In this document: in pieces, positions 1 through 7,696 of the stretch
Position numbering within the stretch: the stretch's first letter is position 1
How the letters are laid out: each line of letters begins with the position of its first letter
From: Mesorhizobium sp. ORS 3359
GTDB taxonomy: Bacteria; Pseudomonadota; Alphaproteobacteria; Rhizobiales; Rhizobiaceae
Assembly: GCA_000824845.1 (NCBI GenBank)
Contig: CCNC01000046.1
Span: 62,001 to 126,000, forward strand
Direction of reading: 5' to 3'
Length of the DNA stretch: 64,000 nucleotides
Translations under genes and position numbers: made by a program
Notes under the pieces: model-generated
Database searches by the model: none
What the model saw: only the letters and a program-made list of their open reading frames with translations
Told to the model about the DNA's origin: nothing

Positions 1-112
1 CCAATTCGATTTGGTGCTAAGCCGCTGGGCTTCGCATCTACGTCGCGCCTAAGGGGCTGGGAAGATTTCGGTCCGGACGGACTCCTGCGCTCACGGGCGC
101 AGAACGCGCAGC
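1..112 (+). pseudogene. 3' remnant resembling the end of the gene at 1363-1911
   Basis: Frame 1 from the window edge encodes a stretch containing RLRGWEDF-GPDGLLR (positions 46-93). This closely matches the C-terminal tail RLRGWEDFDIDGLLR of the hypothetical protein ending at 1911. At the place where that gene has its TGA stop, this copy reads TCA, so the frame runs on into unrelated sequence. What is visible is the similarity and the missing stop. A decayed paralogue whose body lies left of the window is inferred. Confidence 0.35.
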
Positions 113-478
113 TCAATTTTCCGCGGCGAAGGTTACGGCCTCGACATTGTGCCCGTCCGGGTCGAGCAAGAAGGTCGCAAAGTAATCCGGCGCGTATTGG
201 GTGCGAATGCCAGGCGCGCCGTTATCGCGACCTCCGGAGGCAAGGCCTGCCTCGTAGAACGCGTGTACCATTGCCCGGGAGCCGGCGCGGAACGCCATGT
301 GGATGGGTCCAGGAGGAGGACCGAATGCCCCGATCCAGAGACGACCGGAGTAGCCGCCCAACATGGCCCAGCCCTCGCCAGATTCCAGCACGCCAAGACC
401 GAGAGGTGCGAGCACTGCTTTGTAAAAGGCGAGCGATTTCTCTAAATTCCCGACATTGAAGCCGATGTGGTCGAACAT
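113..478 (-). CDS. VOC (glyoxalase/bleomycin-resistance) superfamily protein
   Basis: A 121-residue single-domain member of the vicinal oxygen chelate fold. It opens with MFDHIGFNVGNLEKSLAFY, the usual first beta-strand and helix carrying the metal-binding His (H4). It ends with the typical second half around FLLDPDGHNVEAV, where the Asp-Pro-Asp-Gly-His/Asn turn and a late Glu are characteristic. The family includes glyoxalases, dioxygenases and resistance proteins, so the substrate cannot be told from sequence. I chose the ATG at 478 because AGAGGAT lies just upstream and the family motif begins there; the frame is open further upstream. It stands alone, on the same strand as the next gene. 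Confidence 0.8.
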   Translation of the reverse strand: MFDHIGFNVGNLEKSLAFYKAVLAPLGLGVLESGEGWAMLGGYSGRLWIGAFGPPPGPIHMAFRAGSRAMVHAFYEAGLASGGRDNGAPGIRTQYAPDYFATFLLDPDGHNVEAVTFAAEN

Positions 479-530
479 GCGCCTATCCTCTGATTGACCC
501 AACTCAGTAACGCTTAGCTTTGGTGATCTG

Positions 531-1157
531 TCACTCGGGCGGCTGACGGTCGGACACCTCTTGGATCTTGTCCAAGACTGCGTCCGGCGCCACATCGCGC
601 TTGAGTTCCTTGATCTCGTGATCCGCGTCGGTATCTATGTTGAGACGCTTGGCAATCTCCTCCACCAGCTTGATGAGCTTGGTGGTTTCGTGCTCGTTAA
701 GCAGGCTGACCTGCAGATCGAGGTCTGCCCTGGAATTGTCCTCCGCGGCCATTCGGTTCTGATTGATGAGCACGAAGGTCGAGAGGAAAATGGCCTCGAC
801 CGAGGCGAACATGGCCAGGATGACCAGTGACGGGTCCCAAGGTCTTACGGAGCTCAGGATGCCCACATTGAGGGCGATCCAACCGCCGAAGAAGGCAAGG
901 TGTAAGTAAACGAAGACCATGCTTCCGGCGAAGCCGCTGATCGCTGCCGCCGCGCGCTCCTCCAGCGTCGCGGCCTTGGCTTCGCGTTTCCGCCTCTCGA
1001 TCAGTGCTTCGATGTTTCGCGCCAGGGCAGGGGCAAGGCCTTCCGGAGCCGGCTTGGTTGGCGTGAAATAACCGTTGCTTTTCGAGGCGGCCATCCGTTC
1101 TAATCCAGTCATCTCCCGTTTAGCCAGCCTAACTCGCCGATCGACAATTCGCTCCAT
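531..1157 (-). CDS. DUF1003 family inner-membrane protein
   Basis: A protein of 208 residues. A charged N-terminal region of about 65 residues precedes two closely spaced membrane segments, roughly residues 75-100 and 115-140. The second ends in FVLINQNRMAAEDN, a typical DUF1003 motif. The C-terminal 60 residues are acidic and helical and probably cytoplasmic (LLNEHETTKLIKLVEEIAKRL). DUF1003 proteins are common and of unknown function. The start could be the ATG at 1157 or a Met 16 or 22 codons later. No transcription partner is evident. Confidence 0.8.
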   Translation of the reverse strand: MERIVDRRVRLAKREMTGLERMAASKSNGYFTPTKPAPEGLAPALARNIEALIERRKREAKAATLEERAAAAISGFAGSMVFVYLHLAFFGGWIALNVGILSSVRPWDPSLVILAMFASVEAIFLSTFVLINQNRMAAEDNSRADLDLQVSLLNEHETTKLIKLVEEIAKRLNIDTDADHEIKELKRDVAPDAVLDKIQEVSDRQPPE

Positions 1158-1362
1158 TGAACCTTCTCAGCTGGCAACACGTGGCAGAATGCTTGTCTGC
1201 GATCACTGGCGTCGCGGCACAACGGGTTGCCTCTTGAGCCGGCTTTGCTCTGGGATCAGCCCGACCTATTTATCGGATATGCCAGGGTGCCGAAAAACCG
1301 AACCTACCGCCAGGTTGATAGCTGAGTGGCCGCTTTCGTCGGCGGCCACCTTGGGATCGTCG

Positions 1363-1911
1363 ATGCGGGCGAGGGGCATCTTCCTCGAGATACGCGCTCG
1401 CCTTCCTGCGCCCCTGAAAAAGCTGCTTCACATTGAATCTCGGGTGCTCACCTTGCGCCTCCCGGAGGGCTCGGATGCCGATGTTGAAGCGGCAGCGGTG
1501 GTCGTATCCAGAGCCATGCGCGACATCGCAGACCTGCCGGTCATCCCTCGCGAGGTCGAGGATATCCTGACGATCTCGTCCGGCGAGCGGCACCGCTGGC
1601 TGAAGGACGGTCGGCTTCAGAGCGCCGGCACTCGAACCGTGAAACTTCGCGGCCGGGCGAGGAAGATCACCTTCCACGTGTTCGACCCTCGCCACATCGA
1701 GGATGTGCTAGACCGCGATCTCGTCACTGTCTGGCGTGATGTAGACGTGGCGACAGCTGCCGAGAACCGGGGACGGGCCGCCGCAAGGGCGGCTCTGACG
1801 CGATCCCGAAAGAAACGCGCTGGGGCCGCAAATCACACCGACGTGAGCCGGGACGATCCGCCCCGCCTGAGAGGCTGGGAAGATTTCGATATCGACGGTC
1901 TTTTGCGCTGA
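1363..1911 (+). CDS. conserved hypothetical protein, possible winged-helix DNA-binding domain
   Basis: I do not recognise this 182-residue protein. After an N-terminal region of about 65 residues, the middle reads ILTISSGERHRWLKDGRLQ, then a basic TRTVKLRGRARK stretch and FDPRHIEDVLDRD. This spacing resembles a short helix-turn-helix with a wing, as in excisionase or MerR-like folds, but that is inference. Residues 125-165 are rich in Arg and Ala. The tail RLRGWEDFDIDGLLR recurs at 46-93. The frame is open back to 1075, overlapping the opposite gene. I prefer the ATG at 1363, though no strong ribosome site is visible; 1279 is an alternative. Confidence 0.55.
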   Translation: MRARGIFLEIRARLPAPLKKLLHIESRVLTLRLPEGSDADVEAAAVVVSRAMRDIADLPVIPREVEDILTISSGERHRWLKDGRLQSAGTRTVKLRGRARKITFHVFDPRHIEDVLDRDLVTVWRDVDVATAAENRGRAAARAALTRSRKKRAGAANHTDVSRDDPPRLRGWEDFDIDGLLR

Positions 1912-1993
1912 GGGAAGCGCCCGCCGGCGTGCTTCCAAGCGACGCGTATATCGTTGGCCGAGATGGACCGTCGCTTCTAGCCGAAGCCGGGCC

Positions 1994-3124
1994 CTATCGG
2001 CGGGGATTGTCGCTATCGTCAAAATCCCGTCCTATCCGGCGATAGATGAAAGTATCGTCTCCGGCGGTTTTGCTGGGCCCCGTTTCATCGGCCAAGGCGG
2101 CCATACGGGTGTGTGCTGTCGACTTGATGCAGGCTGGATCTGTTGCAGCGGCATCGCCGACAATCGCCAATGCCTGACACCGGCAGCCGCCCCAGTCGAC
2201 CTCGCGGCGCTCGCAGCTTCGGCACGGCTCCCGCATCCATTCGGTGCCGCGGAAGGCGTTGAAGGCCGGTGAGTCGGTCCAGATTTCGGCGAGGCTGCGG
2301 TCTCCGAAGCGCTCGAAGCGCAGCGAGGGAATCGTCTGGGCTGCATGGCACGGCAACACGGCGCCGTCGGGAGCCACCATGAAGGCGTCGCGTGCCCAGC
2401 CGCCCATGCATGGCTTGGGGTAGATGGCGAAGTAATCCGGCGTGACAAAATCGATGGTCATGATGCCGGCGAGCTGTTCCTGGGCAGCCGCGACGATGTC
2501 GGCCTGCCGGTCGACCGCGGCACGGTCGGGCATCAGCAAACTGCGATTGGCTAGCGCCCAGCCGGCATATTGGACATTGGCGATCTCAAGCCGCTCCGCG
2601 CCCAGGGACAGGGCTAGGTCGATGAATTCCTGTCCTTCCTCGATGTTTTGCCGATGGATCGGGGCATTGATGGTGAGAGGCAGCCCGGCCGCGCGGGCGC
2701 GGTGCGCCGTCTCCAACTTCTTCTCGTGGCTGCCCTGGTGGTTGCCGATGCGGTCGGTGGTCACTGGGCGGGCGCCCTGGAAGCTCAGTTGCAGGTGGTC
2801 GAGACCGGCTTCGACGAAGGCCTCGATGCGGCCTGCGGCAATGCCGACGCCGGCGGTAATGAGGTTAGTGTAGAGGCCGTGCGCCGAACATCCTGCGATC
2901 AGTTGCTCGAGGTCGCGGCGCAATGTCGGTTCGCCACCGGAGAGATGTACCTGCAGGACGCCGAGATCGGCGGCCTGCGAGAAGAGATCGAGCCAAGTCT
3001 GCGTGTCGAGTTCGCGGTTGGCCTTCAGCAGTTCGAGCGGATTGGAGCAATAGGGGCACTGAAGCGGGCAGCGATGCGTCAGTTCCGCCAGCATGCCGAT
3101 CGGAGGCAGAATGGGCTCGCTCAC
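1994..3124 (-). CDS. pqqE: PqqE, PQQ biosynthesis radical SAM enzyme
   Basis: A 376-residue radical SAM protein that joins the Glu and Tyr side chains of the PqqA peptide carbon-to-carbon, the first chemical step of PQQ synthesis. The CxxxCxxC cluster motif is at residues 19-26 (CPLQCPYC), the SAM-binding SGGEP at 62-66, and a C-terminal Cys-rich SPASM region carries CRSCERREVDWGGCRC for auxiliary clusters. I chose the GTG at 3124 because it overlaps the pqqD stop as GTGA, the same coupling as between pqqC and pqqD. The frame also allows an ATG at 3151. Last gene of the pqqABCDE operon. Confidence 0.96.
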   Translation of the reverse strand: MSEPILPPIGMLAELTHRCPLQCPYCSNPLELLKANRELDTQTWLDLFSQAADLGVLQVHLSGGEPTLRRDLEQLIAGCSAHGLYTNLITAGVGIAAGRIEAFVEAGLDHLQLSFQGARPVTTDRIGNHQGSHEKKLETAHRARAAGLPLTINAPIHRQNIEEGQEFIDLALSLGAERLEIANVQYAGWALANRSLLMPDRAAVDRQADIVAAAQEQLAGIMTIDFVTPDYFAIYPKPCMGGWARDAFMVAPDGAVLPCHAAQTIPSLRFERFGDRSLAEIWTDSPAFNAFRGTEWMREPCRSCERREVDWGGCRCQALAIVGDAAATDPACIKSTAHTRMAALADETGPSKTAGDDTFIYRRIGRDFDDSDNPRR

Positions 3125-3417
3125 AGCTTCACCAAAAGCTTGTCCGACCATTCCTGCAGAAAGCGGATGACATCGTCCGCCACGTCCTGCGGATCCGCGT
3201 CATAGTCGGCGGCAAGATCGGCGATGATGCGCTCGACGCTGGATTGCCCGTCGCAGCGGCGCAGTATGTCGAGACTGATGTCATTCGGCCAGAACACCTT
3301 CTCGGGCGCAAGCACGGCGAAGGCCAGTCGCACGGGGTCGTACTGGATGCGCACATGCCTGGGCAGTGATGGCGCGGACCGCAGCGACACGATGGCTCTT
3401 TCGCGCAGCACCGTCAC
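3121..3417 (-). CDS. pqqD: PqqD, PqqA-binding chaperone
   Basis: A small protein (about 98 residues) that binds the PqqA precursor peptide and presents it to PqqE. Family features include PSLPRHVRIQYDPVRL near residue 20, APEKVFWPNDISLDILRRCDG in the middle, and a C-terminal helical half (VERIIADLAADY, ADDVIRFLQEW). The start is a GTG at 3417 overlapping the pqqC stop as GTGA. A longer in-frame extension to 3513 lies inside pqqC and is not needed, because PqqD is normally about 90-100 residues. Its stop overlaps the pqqE start, so translation is probably coupled. Confidence 0.93.
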   Translation of the reverse strand: MTVLRERAIVSLRSAPSLPRHVRIQYDPVRLAFAVLAPEKVFWPNDISLDILRRCDGQSSVERIIADLAADYDADPQDVADDVIRFLQEWSDKLLVKL

Positions 3418-4172
3418 GAAGCCGTCTCCGGGCGGAAGGCGCCTGGCGGTACGTTTCCCGGCGCGCCATAGGCATGCTGGAGCGCATCGAGCATGGCCCA
3501 GAGTATGTCGCATTTGAACACCAGCGCATCGATCGCCTGCTGCTGGCGTTCGGGCGTGTCGGCGTGGACGAGCACATAGGCGAGGGCGAAGTCGGCATCG
3601 CGCTTCGCCTGCTCCGGTCGCTGCGTGAAATAGGCCAGCGTGTCCTCGGTGATGTAGTCATATCTGGCCAGCATCGCTGCCATACGCTCGCCGATGATGG
3701 CCGGCGAGAACATCTCGGTCAGCGACGACGCGACCGCCTCGAGCAGCGTACGGTTGGTGCAGAAGGAGAGATAGGCGCCGACGGCGAAGCGGGTCGCCGG
3801 CAGCGCCAGCCTTTCGCTTTTGACCGCTTCGGCATCGAGCCCGAGCGAGGTCGCCAGATGCAGCCAGCGCGCGATGCCGCCACTCCAGCCGTCCTCGCCG
3901 TCATGGTCCTCGATGCGCTTGCGCCAGGCGGCGCGAAAAGCCGGATCTTCGGCAAGAGCCAGGATCATGGCGTCCTTGCGCGGAATGACGGCCTGGTAGC
4001 AATAGCGGTTCAGCGCCCAGGCCTGCATTTCGGCCTTCGACAGGGCGCCGCCGGTCATCCTGTGATGGAAAGGATGGCGGTTGTGGTAGCGCTCGTCGCC
4101 GACCCGCCGCAGCACGGCTTCGAGCTCGCGCTTTGACAGGCCGCCTAGGGCCGCATCGTGGAAATCGCTCAA
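3414..4172 (-). CDS. pqqC: PqqC, pyrroloquinoline-quinone synthase
   Basis: 252 residues, the usual length for PqqC, a cofactor-free all-helical oxidase. It performs the final ring closure and eight-electron oxidation that yields PQQ. Recognisable family segments are LRRVGDERYHNRHPFHHRM near residue 24, ALNRYCYQAVIPRKDAMIL near 53 and WSGGIARWLHLATSLGLD near 95. It overlaps pqqB by four bases (ATGA) and pqqD by GTGA. Its product is needed by the quinoprotein dehydrogenase at 25023-26897. Confidence 0.96.
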   Translation of the reverse strand: MSDFHDAALGGLSKRELEAVLRRVGDERYHNRHPFHHRMTGGALSKAEMQAWALNRYCYQAVIPRKDAMILALAEDPAFRAAWRKRIEDHDGEDGWSGGIARWLHLATSLGLDAEAVKSERLALPATRFAVGAYLSFCTNRTLLEAVASSLTEMFSPAIIGERMAAMLARYDYITEDTLAYFTQRPEQAKRDADFALAYVLVHADTPERQQQAIDALVFKCDILWAMLDALQHAYGAPGNVPPGAFRPETAS

Positions 4173-5107
4173 AATTCCATCTCCATGCCGTCGAAGGCGG
4201 CTTCCCAGCCAGCCGCCTTGATCGCCGCGTGCTCGGCGGAATTCTCGTCCAGAACAGGATTGGTGTTGTTGATATGGATGAAGATACGGCGAGTGATCTT
4301 CACATCGGCCAGGCCGGCGATCGAACCCGCTTCTCCCGACATTGCGATATGCCCCATGCGTGCGCCGGTTTTCGGGCCGACCCCGGCCGTGATCATCTCG
4401 TCGTCCGTGTAGACGGTGCCGTCGAACAGAAGGCAGGCGGCATCAGCCAGCCGCGCGCGCAGCGCTGCGTCGATGCGCGCGCAGCCCGGAACGTAGAAAA
4501 TCGCGCCGCGACCATCGGCTCTGCTGATACGGACGCCGATCGTGTCGCCCGTGTCGGAGCTGAAATCGGCGCCGGTATCGGCTCCTTGCTCAAGATAGAG
4601 CGCGACCTTGCCCGGCACCGGGAAGCTGCCGACGATCACGCCGGTCGGGTGGCCGTCCGCGCCGCAAATCGCCGTCTCCTCCATCGGCGCCAAGAGACGC
4701 CTTGGCACGATCGCCGGATCGAGGACATTGAAGATCGAATTGGCCTCCAGCGTCGCCAGCACCTGCGCGGTCGCATAGATCGCGAAAGGCTGCCGCTCAC
4801 GAAGGCTGAGCAGCCCCGCGACATGGTCCACGTCGGCATTGGTCAGTACCACCGCGCGGATGGGCGTCGAGCGCAGCGGTGCGTCCGCCCTGGGCTGCAG
4901 CTCGGGCGTTTGCGCAATCTGCTGACGGATGTCGGGCGATGCGTTGAAGAGAACCCAACCTGTTCCGTCCGCCGATACGGCGACGGACGATTGGGTTCGG
5001 GAGCGCAGACCGGGCACACCCGCGCGGGCCGCGCGGCTCAGGCGATAATTGCAGTTCCATTGCGGAAAGCCGCCGCCCGCCGCCGATCCGATGATCTTCA
5101 CGCGCAT
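4169..5107 (-). CDS. pqqB: PqqB, metallo-beta-lactamase-fold PQQ biosynthesis protein
   Basis: 312 residues. The N-terminus MRVKIIGSAAGGGFPQWNC is diagnostic for PqqB, and a degenerate metal motif TNADVDHVAGLLSLRE sits near residue 90. The C-terminus carries HIAMSGEAGSIAGLADVK and IHINNTNPVL. PqqB is thought to hydroxylate the tyrosine of the cross-linked Glu-Tyr intermediate. I chose the ATG at 5107 because the family N-terminus begins there, although the frame is open to 5191. It lies 125 bases downstream of pqqA with a hairpin in between, and overlaps pqqC by ATGA. Confidence 0.96.
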   Translation of the reverse strand: MRVKIIGSAAGGGFPQWNCNYRLSRAARAGVPGLRSRTQSSVAVSADGTGWVLFNASPDIRQQIAQTPELQPRADAPLRSTPIRAVVLTNADVDHVAGLLSLRERQPFAIYATAQVLATLEANSIFNVLDPAIVPRRLLAPMEETAICGADGHPTGVIVGSFPVPGKVALYLEQGADTGADFSSDTGDTIGVRISRADGRGAIFYVPGCARIDAALRARLADAACLLFDGTVYTDDEMITAGVGPKTGARMGHIAMSGEAGSIAGLADVKITRRIFIHINNTNPVLDENSAEHAAIKAAGWEAAFDGMEMEF

Positions 5108-5197
5108 GTCAATGCATGCCCAGCGAGCCACCTGACCGGCGCCACCTTTGCGGCTGCGGTCGATTTGCGTCCACGTCTTCCGATATCGCAAAGAATT

Positions 5198-5222
5198 GCA
5201 TGCCCCGTTGAGCAGGGCATGC
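5198..5222 (-). promoter_or_regulatory. hairpin between pqqA and pqqB, possible attenuator
   Basis: A perfect 8-bp inverted repeat, GCATGCCC and GGGCATGC, separated by nine bases, begins 10 bases after the pqqA stop. On the transcribed strand it is followed by AATTCTTT, a short and imperfect U-rich tail. A partial terminator or 3'-end stabiliser here would give more pqqA than pqqBCDE message. This fits the use of PqqA as a consumed substrate. The hairpin is seen; the function is inferred. Confidence 0.45.
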
Positions 5223-5232
5223 GATTCACGGG

Positions 5233-5328
5233 CTACTTTTTCGGCCGGATTTCAGCAGGCAAATATCGCGAAATCTCGAAGCCCGCAGCCACCTGACACA
5301 TGGTTGGTTTTTTCCAGGTCTTCTTCAT
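5233..5328 (-). CDS. pqqA: PqqA, precursor peptide of PQQ
   Basis: A 31-residue peptide beginning MKKTWKKPTMCQVAAGFEIS. It carries the conserved Glu-x-x-x-Tyr pair as E18-I-S-R-Y22. These two residues are cross-linked, excised and oxidised to PQQ by PqqE and later enzymes. The basic N-terminus is the recognition leader for PqqD and PqqE. A good ribosome site, AAGGAGA, precedes the ATG at 5328. It is the first gene of the minus-strand pqqABCDE operon and short enough to be missed by routine gene calling. Confidence 0.95.
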   Translation of the reverse strand: MKKTWKKPTMCQVAAGFEISRYLPAEIRPKK

Positions 5329-5391
5329 CGAGTTCTCCTTTCTGCAGCCCGCACGGAGCGACGGCGCCGTCAATGCAAAGTGTTGGCGTTG

Positions 5392-5910
5392 CTAGGCCGC
5401 CTGCAGAGCACGTTGGTTGGCGTCGCTCTCACCAAGAGCGTTGAGCGCCTCGTCGGTTGCAGACTCTTCCTTCAAAGTCTGCCGGAGGAGCGGAAGAGCA
5501 TTCTTGAGACCGAGCTGTTCAGCCCATGCGATCAGCGTGCCGTAGCGCGCGATTTCATAGTGCTCGACCGCTTGGGCAGCACCCACCAGTCCTGCGTCGA
5601 GCGCCGGCTCGTCCTTGTACTCTTCGAGGATTTCCGAGCCCTCCTCGATGATGCCGTCAATGGCCGGGCAGGTCTTGCCCCTGGCCGGCTTGCCGAGCAT
5701 GTCGAAGACTTGCTCCAGGCGATCCACCTGGTCTTCAGTTTCCTTGAGGTGCTTTTCGAAAGCGGCGCTTATCTTTTCGGACTGTGCTGCTTTTGCCAGC
5801 TTTGGCAAAGCCTTCAAGATCTTCTTTTCGGCGTAGTAGATGTCTTTCAGTCCGTCCAGGAACAGGCTTTCCAAGCCGTTCGAGGTCGCGGACGAGGCTT
5901 TCTTCGGCAT
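5392..5910 (-). CDS. ferritin-like DUF892 (YciE/YciF) protein
   Basis: 172 residues, all-helical. It starts MPKKASSATSNGLESLFLDG and continues with LKDIYYAEKKILKALPKL, the standard opening of the YciE/YciF ferritin-like family. Repeated Glu and His residues in the helices (AEKKIL, KETEDQVDRLEQVF, AVEHYEIARYG) could form a di-iron site. Members are general-stress proteins of uncertain biochemical role. The ATG at 5910 has a strong AAGGAGG ribosome site; the open frame to 6081 is not used. A second DUF892 protein is encoded at 14066-14575. Upstream, 5957-5981 holds GGAAC-N16-GATT, one base off an EcfG-type promoter. Confidence 0.9.
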   Translation of the reverse strand: MPKKASSATSNGLESLFLDGLKDIYYAEKKILKALPKLAKAAQSEKISAAFEKHLKETEDQVDRLEQVFDMLGKPARGKTCPAIDGIIEEGSEILEEYKDEPALDAGLVGAAQAVEHYEIARYGTLIAWAEQLGLKNALPLLRQTLKEESATDEALNALGESDANQRALQAA

Positions 5911-6126
5911 GTTAGATCCTCCTTGGGTGTGGTGATATGCCTGCGGCACTCTTCCTAATCCGCCGGGAGGCCTGAAGTTCCGAGGAGATCGCCATGTTGG
6001 AATAGCGCGGTCGGAGTGGGCGCCGCAAACTGCTCCGGCGTTTGTTCGAAGAATACCGATCATCGCTGGCGCCGTGCTCACAACGACTTAGCTCCGAACG
6101 GAGTCCGGTGAGGTCGAGGCGAGATG

Positions 6127-6456
6127 TCAGCTCCTCCTTTGCCCGTCATCGCGTATTCGCTCAATCTCCTCCGGCTCTTTGTCGTCCATCTCGGCGATCT
6201 CATTGCGAGCCTTGTCGTTCGCTTTGATCAGCTCATCGAGTTTCGCCTGAAGGGCTTGGGTGTCGCGATGCTCAGCCCTTTGGATAAACAGCGTCATCGC
6301 CCAGGTGATCAGCGTCGCGGCGCCGTGCCAGTCAAGCGTTTCCCGCTCGAAGAGGAACCAGGAGACAGTGTAACCGCCCAAGATCAGAAAAGCCGCTGGC
6401 CGGGACGTCAATGTGCCGACCTTCGTCAGCGCTTCTCGAAGCTGCAATGTTGCCAT
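6127..6456 (-). CDS. low-affinity iron permease family small membrane protein
   Basis: 109 residues with two membrane segments, roughly residues 20-36 and 42-58 (FLILGGYTVSWFLF and ATLITWAMTLFI). Then comes IQRAEHRDTQALQAKLDELIKAND cut short, which is the characteristic post-membrane helix of the bacterial low-affinity iron permease family (PF04120). The last 40 residues are highly charged. Iron transport is not proven for the short bacterial members. A perfect EcfG-type motif (GGAAC-N16-CGTT) ends eight bases before the ATG, which would make the message leaderless or nearly so. Confidence 0.78.
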   Translation of the reverse strand: MATLQLREALTKVGTLTSRPAAFLILGGYTVSWFLFERETLDWHGAATLITWAMTLFIQRAEHRDTQALQAKLDELIKANDKARNEIAEMDDKEPEEIERIRDDGQRRS

Positions 6457-6463
6457 GCCTGCG

Positions 6464-6488
6464 AACGGCTCAGGGCAACCCGGGTTCC
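6464..6488 (-). promoter_or_regulatory. EcfG-type promoter for the iron-permease-like gene
   Basis: On the minus strand: GGAAC, 16 bases, CGTT. This matches the alphaproteobacterial general stress sigma factor consensus (GGAAC, 16-17 bases, CGTT) at every fixed base. The -10 element ends eight bases before the ATG at 6456, so transcription would begin at or next to the start codon. Confidence 0.6.
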
Positions 6489-6618
6489 CACAAGGTCGGC
6501 CCGGTGCGCGAGGTGCTATGCGTAGCGATCGGCATGTCGCCACCCCACTTTGGCGACTCTCTTCATCCTCCGGCCGCAAGTTGTCCGACAGGAAAGTGCG
6601 GCCCCCGAGTGTGCCATT

Positions 6619-7227
6619 CTAACGCAGGATCCCGCCTATCATTCCAAGACTGAGCGCCTCGGCGGCGTTGATATAGCAATTCTCCGTCGCGCGCCGGTAA
6701 AGCTCGTCCGCGCTGAGCGAACTGCCTTCGACAAGTTCCCTGAAGCCTTCCATCTCCAGACGTTGCGATGTCTCGAGCAAGGCAAGCTGCTCGCGAACGA
6801 TCTGGATGCAGGATCGAATCGGGCCGTTGAGCGCAATGCTTGTTTCCATGCGCCGCTCATGCACGAGAAGAACGGCATCCTCGGTCAGGAAGCGGTCTTG
6901 CCTCGGGAAGGCGGCGAAGATTGTCACTCCCGCCGAATAGACCTTCGTCTTTCCGACGCAAAATGCATCCCTGCCGGAATGCCGGCGAAAGAGCCGGACC
7001 TCCAGCGCCATGCGGCGCGCGGCGTCCGCATCGCCGCCGCTCGTGTACAACTCCATGATCATGTCCTGACCGTTTTTTCGCACGGTCTCCAGGCGACCCA
7101 AGAAGAAGCTGACCGTCTCATCATCGATCAGGCCGTTGATGGAGATGTTGGGCTGGAACAGGAGCTTGTCCTCGCCTGGGGCGGAACCGTCGCGCTCGTG
7201 TGAAACGCTGTCGTCGTAGAAAGCCAT
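6619..7227 (-). CDS. ClpP/crotonase-fold serine protease-like protein
   Basis: 202 residues. The core follows the ClpP pattern: an N-terminal strand region LLFQPNISINGLIDDETV, an oxyanion-type segment MELYTSGGDADAARRMA, a nucleophile region KVYSAGVTIFAAFP with Ser followed by Ala-Gly, and LLVHERR with the His. At the place of the third catalytic residue, ENCYINAAEALSLGMI aligns with ClpP's RDxFMSAEEAxxYGLI, putting Asn where Asp is expected, so activity may be altered. It is not the housekeeping ClpP. The ATG at 7227 is preceded by GTGAGG. An EcfG-type promoter lies at 7257-7281, divergent from the neighbour. Confidence 0.7.
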   Translation of the reverse strand: MAFYDDSVSHERDGSAPGEDKLLFQPNISINGLIDDETVSFFLGRLETVRKNGQDMIMELYTSGGDADAARRMALEVRLFRRHSGRDAFCVGKTKVYSAGVTIFAAFPRQDRFLTEDAVLLVHERRMETSIALNGPIRSCIQIVREQLALLETSQRLEMEGFRELVEGSSLSADELYRRATENCYINAAEALSLGMIGGILR

Positions 7228-7256
7228 GGAATGCCTCACGGGATTTTCGGACTCCC

Positions 7257-7281
7257 AACCGCCCGTTGGTTCGTTCGTTCC
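7257..7281 (-). promoter_or_regulatory. EcfG-type promoter for the ClpP-like gene
   Basis: Minus-strand GGAAC, 16 bases, GGTT. The predicted transcript would start about 7250, leaving a short leader that contains the GTGAGG ribosome site before the ATG at 7227. It is divergent from the matching motif at 7301-7325. Confidence 0.55.
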
Positions 7282-7300
7282 TCGCGGTTTCGGATTTACG

Positions 7301-7325
7301 GGAACCTCGGTGCCGTCGTCCGGTT
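7301..7325 (+). promoter_or_regulatory. EcfG-type promoter for the DUF768 gene
   Basis: Plus-strand GGAAC, 16 bases, GGTT. The predicted start falls about 7332, just ahead of the GAGGAGG ribosome site and the ATG at 7349. It lies back to back with the promoter at 7257-7281. Confidence 0.55.
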
Positions 7326-7348
7326 ATCTGGCGTCGAGGAGGTGCTCC

Positions 7349-7696
7349 ATGAACGCGACGAAGGAATTCCTGCGCAGCTGGCTGGAGGAGAATGTCGGCA
7401 ACTTGCCGTCCGACACCGAGATCAGCGTTCCGATGCTGGCGCAGCAATTCGAGCAGGATGCTGATGCCGCCGGCTATGGTCGCGAGGTGCGTGAGCAGGA
7501 GGTGGGCAACATTGAAGACGCCATTCAACGTGCGCTGGACAAAACCGGCGAGGAAAACAGAGGGTCGGAATCCACACCCGATGAAGAGAATTCGCTGGCG
7601 CCTGTGATCGATGCCCTGGAAGCCGTTGAGCCTGAACAGGGTGATGCCGAAGGGTCCGGCAGGCCGGCCGACTCGTCTAGCGGGTCTCCTGGGTAA
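7349..7696 (+). CDS. DUF768 family protein
   Basis: 115 residues. The first 65 follow the rhizobial DUF768 pattern: FLRSWLEENVGNLP, then EISVPMLAQQFEQDADAAGY, then VGNIEDAIQRALD. The last 50 residues are acidic and low in complexity (EPEQGDAEGSGRPADSSSG) and probably disordered. DUF768 occurs mainly in Mesorhizobium and relatives, often in many copies; its function is unknown. The ATG at 7349 has a strong GAGGAGG ribosome site. Its 3' end overlaps the convergent small gene by 20 bases. Confidence 0.8.
   Translation: MNATKEFLRSWLEENVGNLPSDTEISVPMLAQQFEQDADAAGYGREVREQEVGNIEDAIQRALDKTGEENRGSESTPDEENSLAPVIDALEAVEPEQGDAEGSGRPADSSSGSPG

Noticed and set aside
4133..5296. A 387-codon plus-strand open frame opposite pqqB and pqqC
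   Set aside because: It mirrors pqqB/pqqC in the antisense direction, has no family motif, and is the usual by-product of high-GC coding sequence.
5957..5981. GGAAC-N16-GATT upstream of the first DUF892 gene
   Set aside because: One mismatch in the conserved G of the -10 element; suggestive because of the gene family but not counted with the exact matches.
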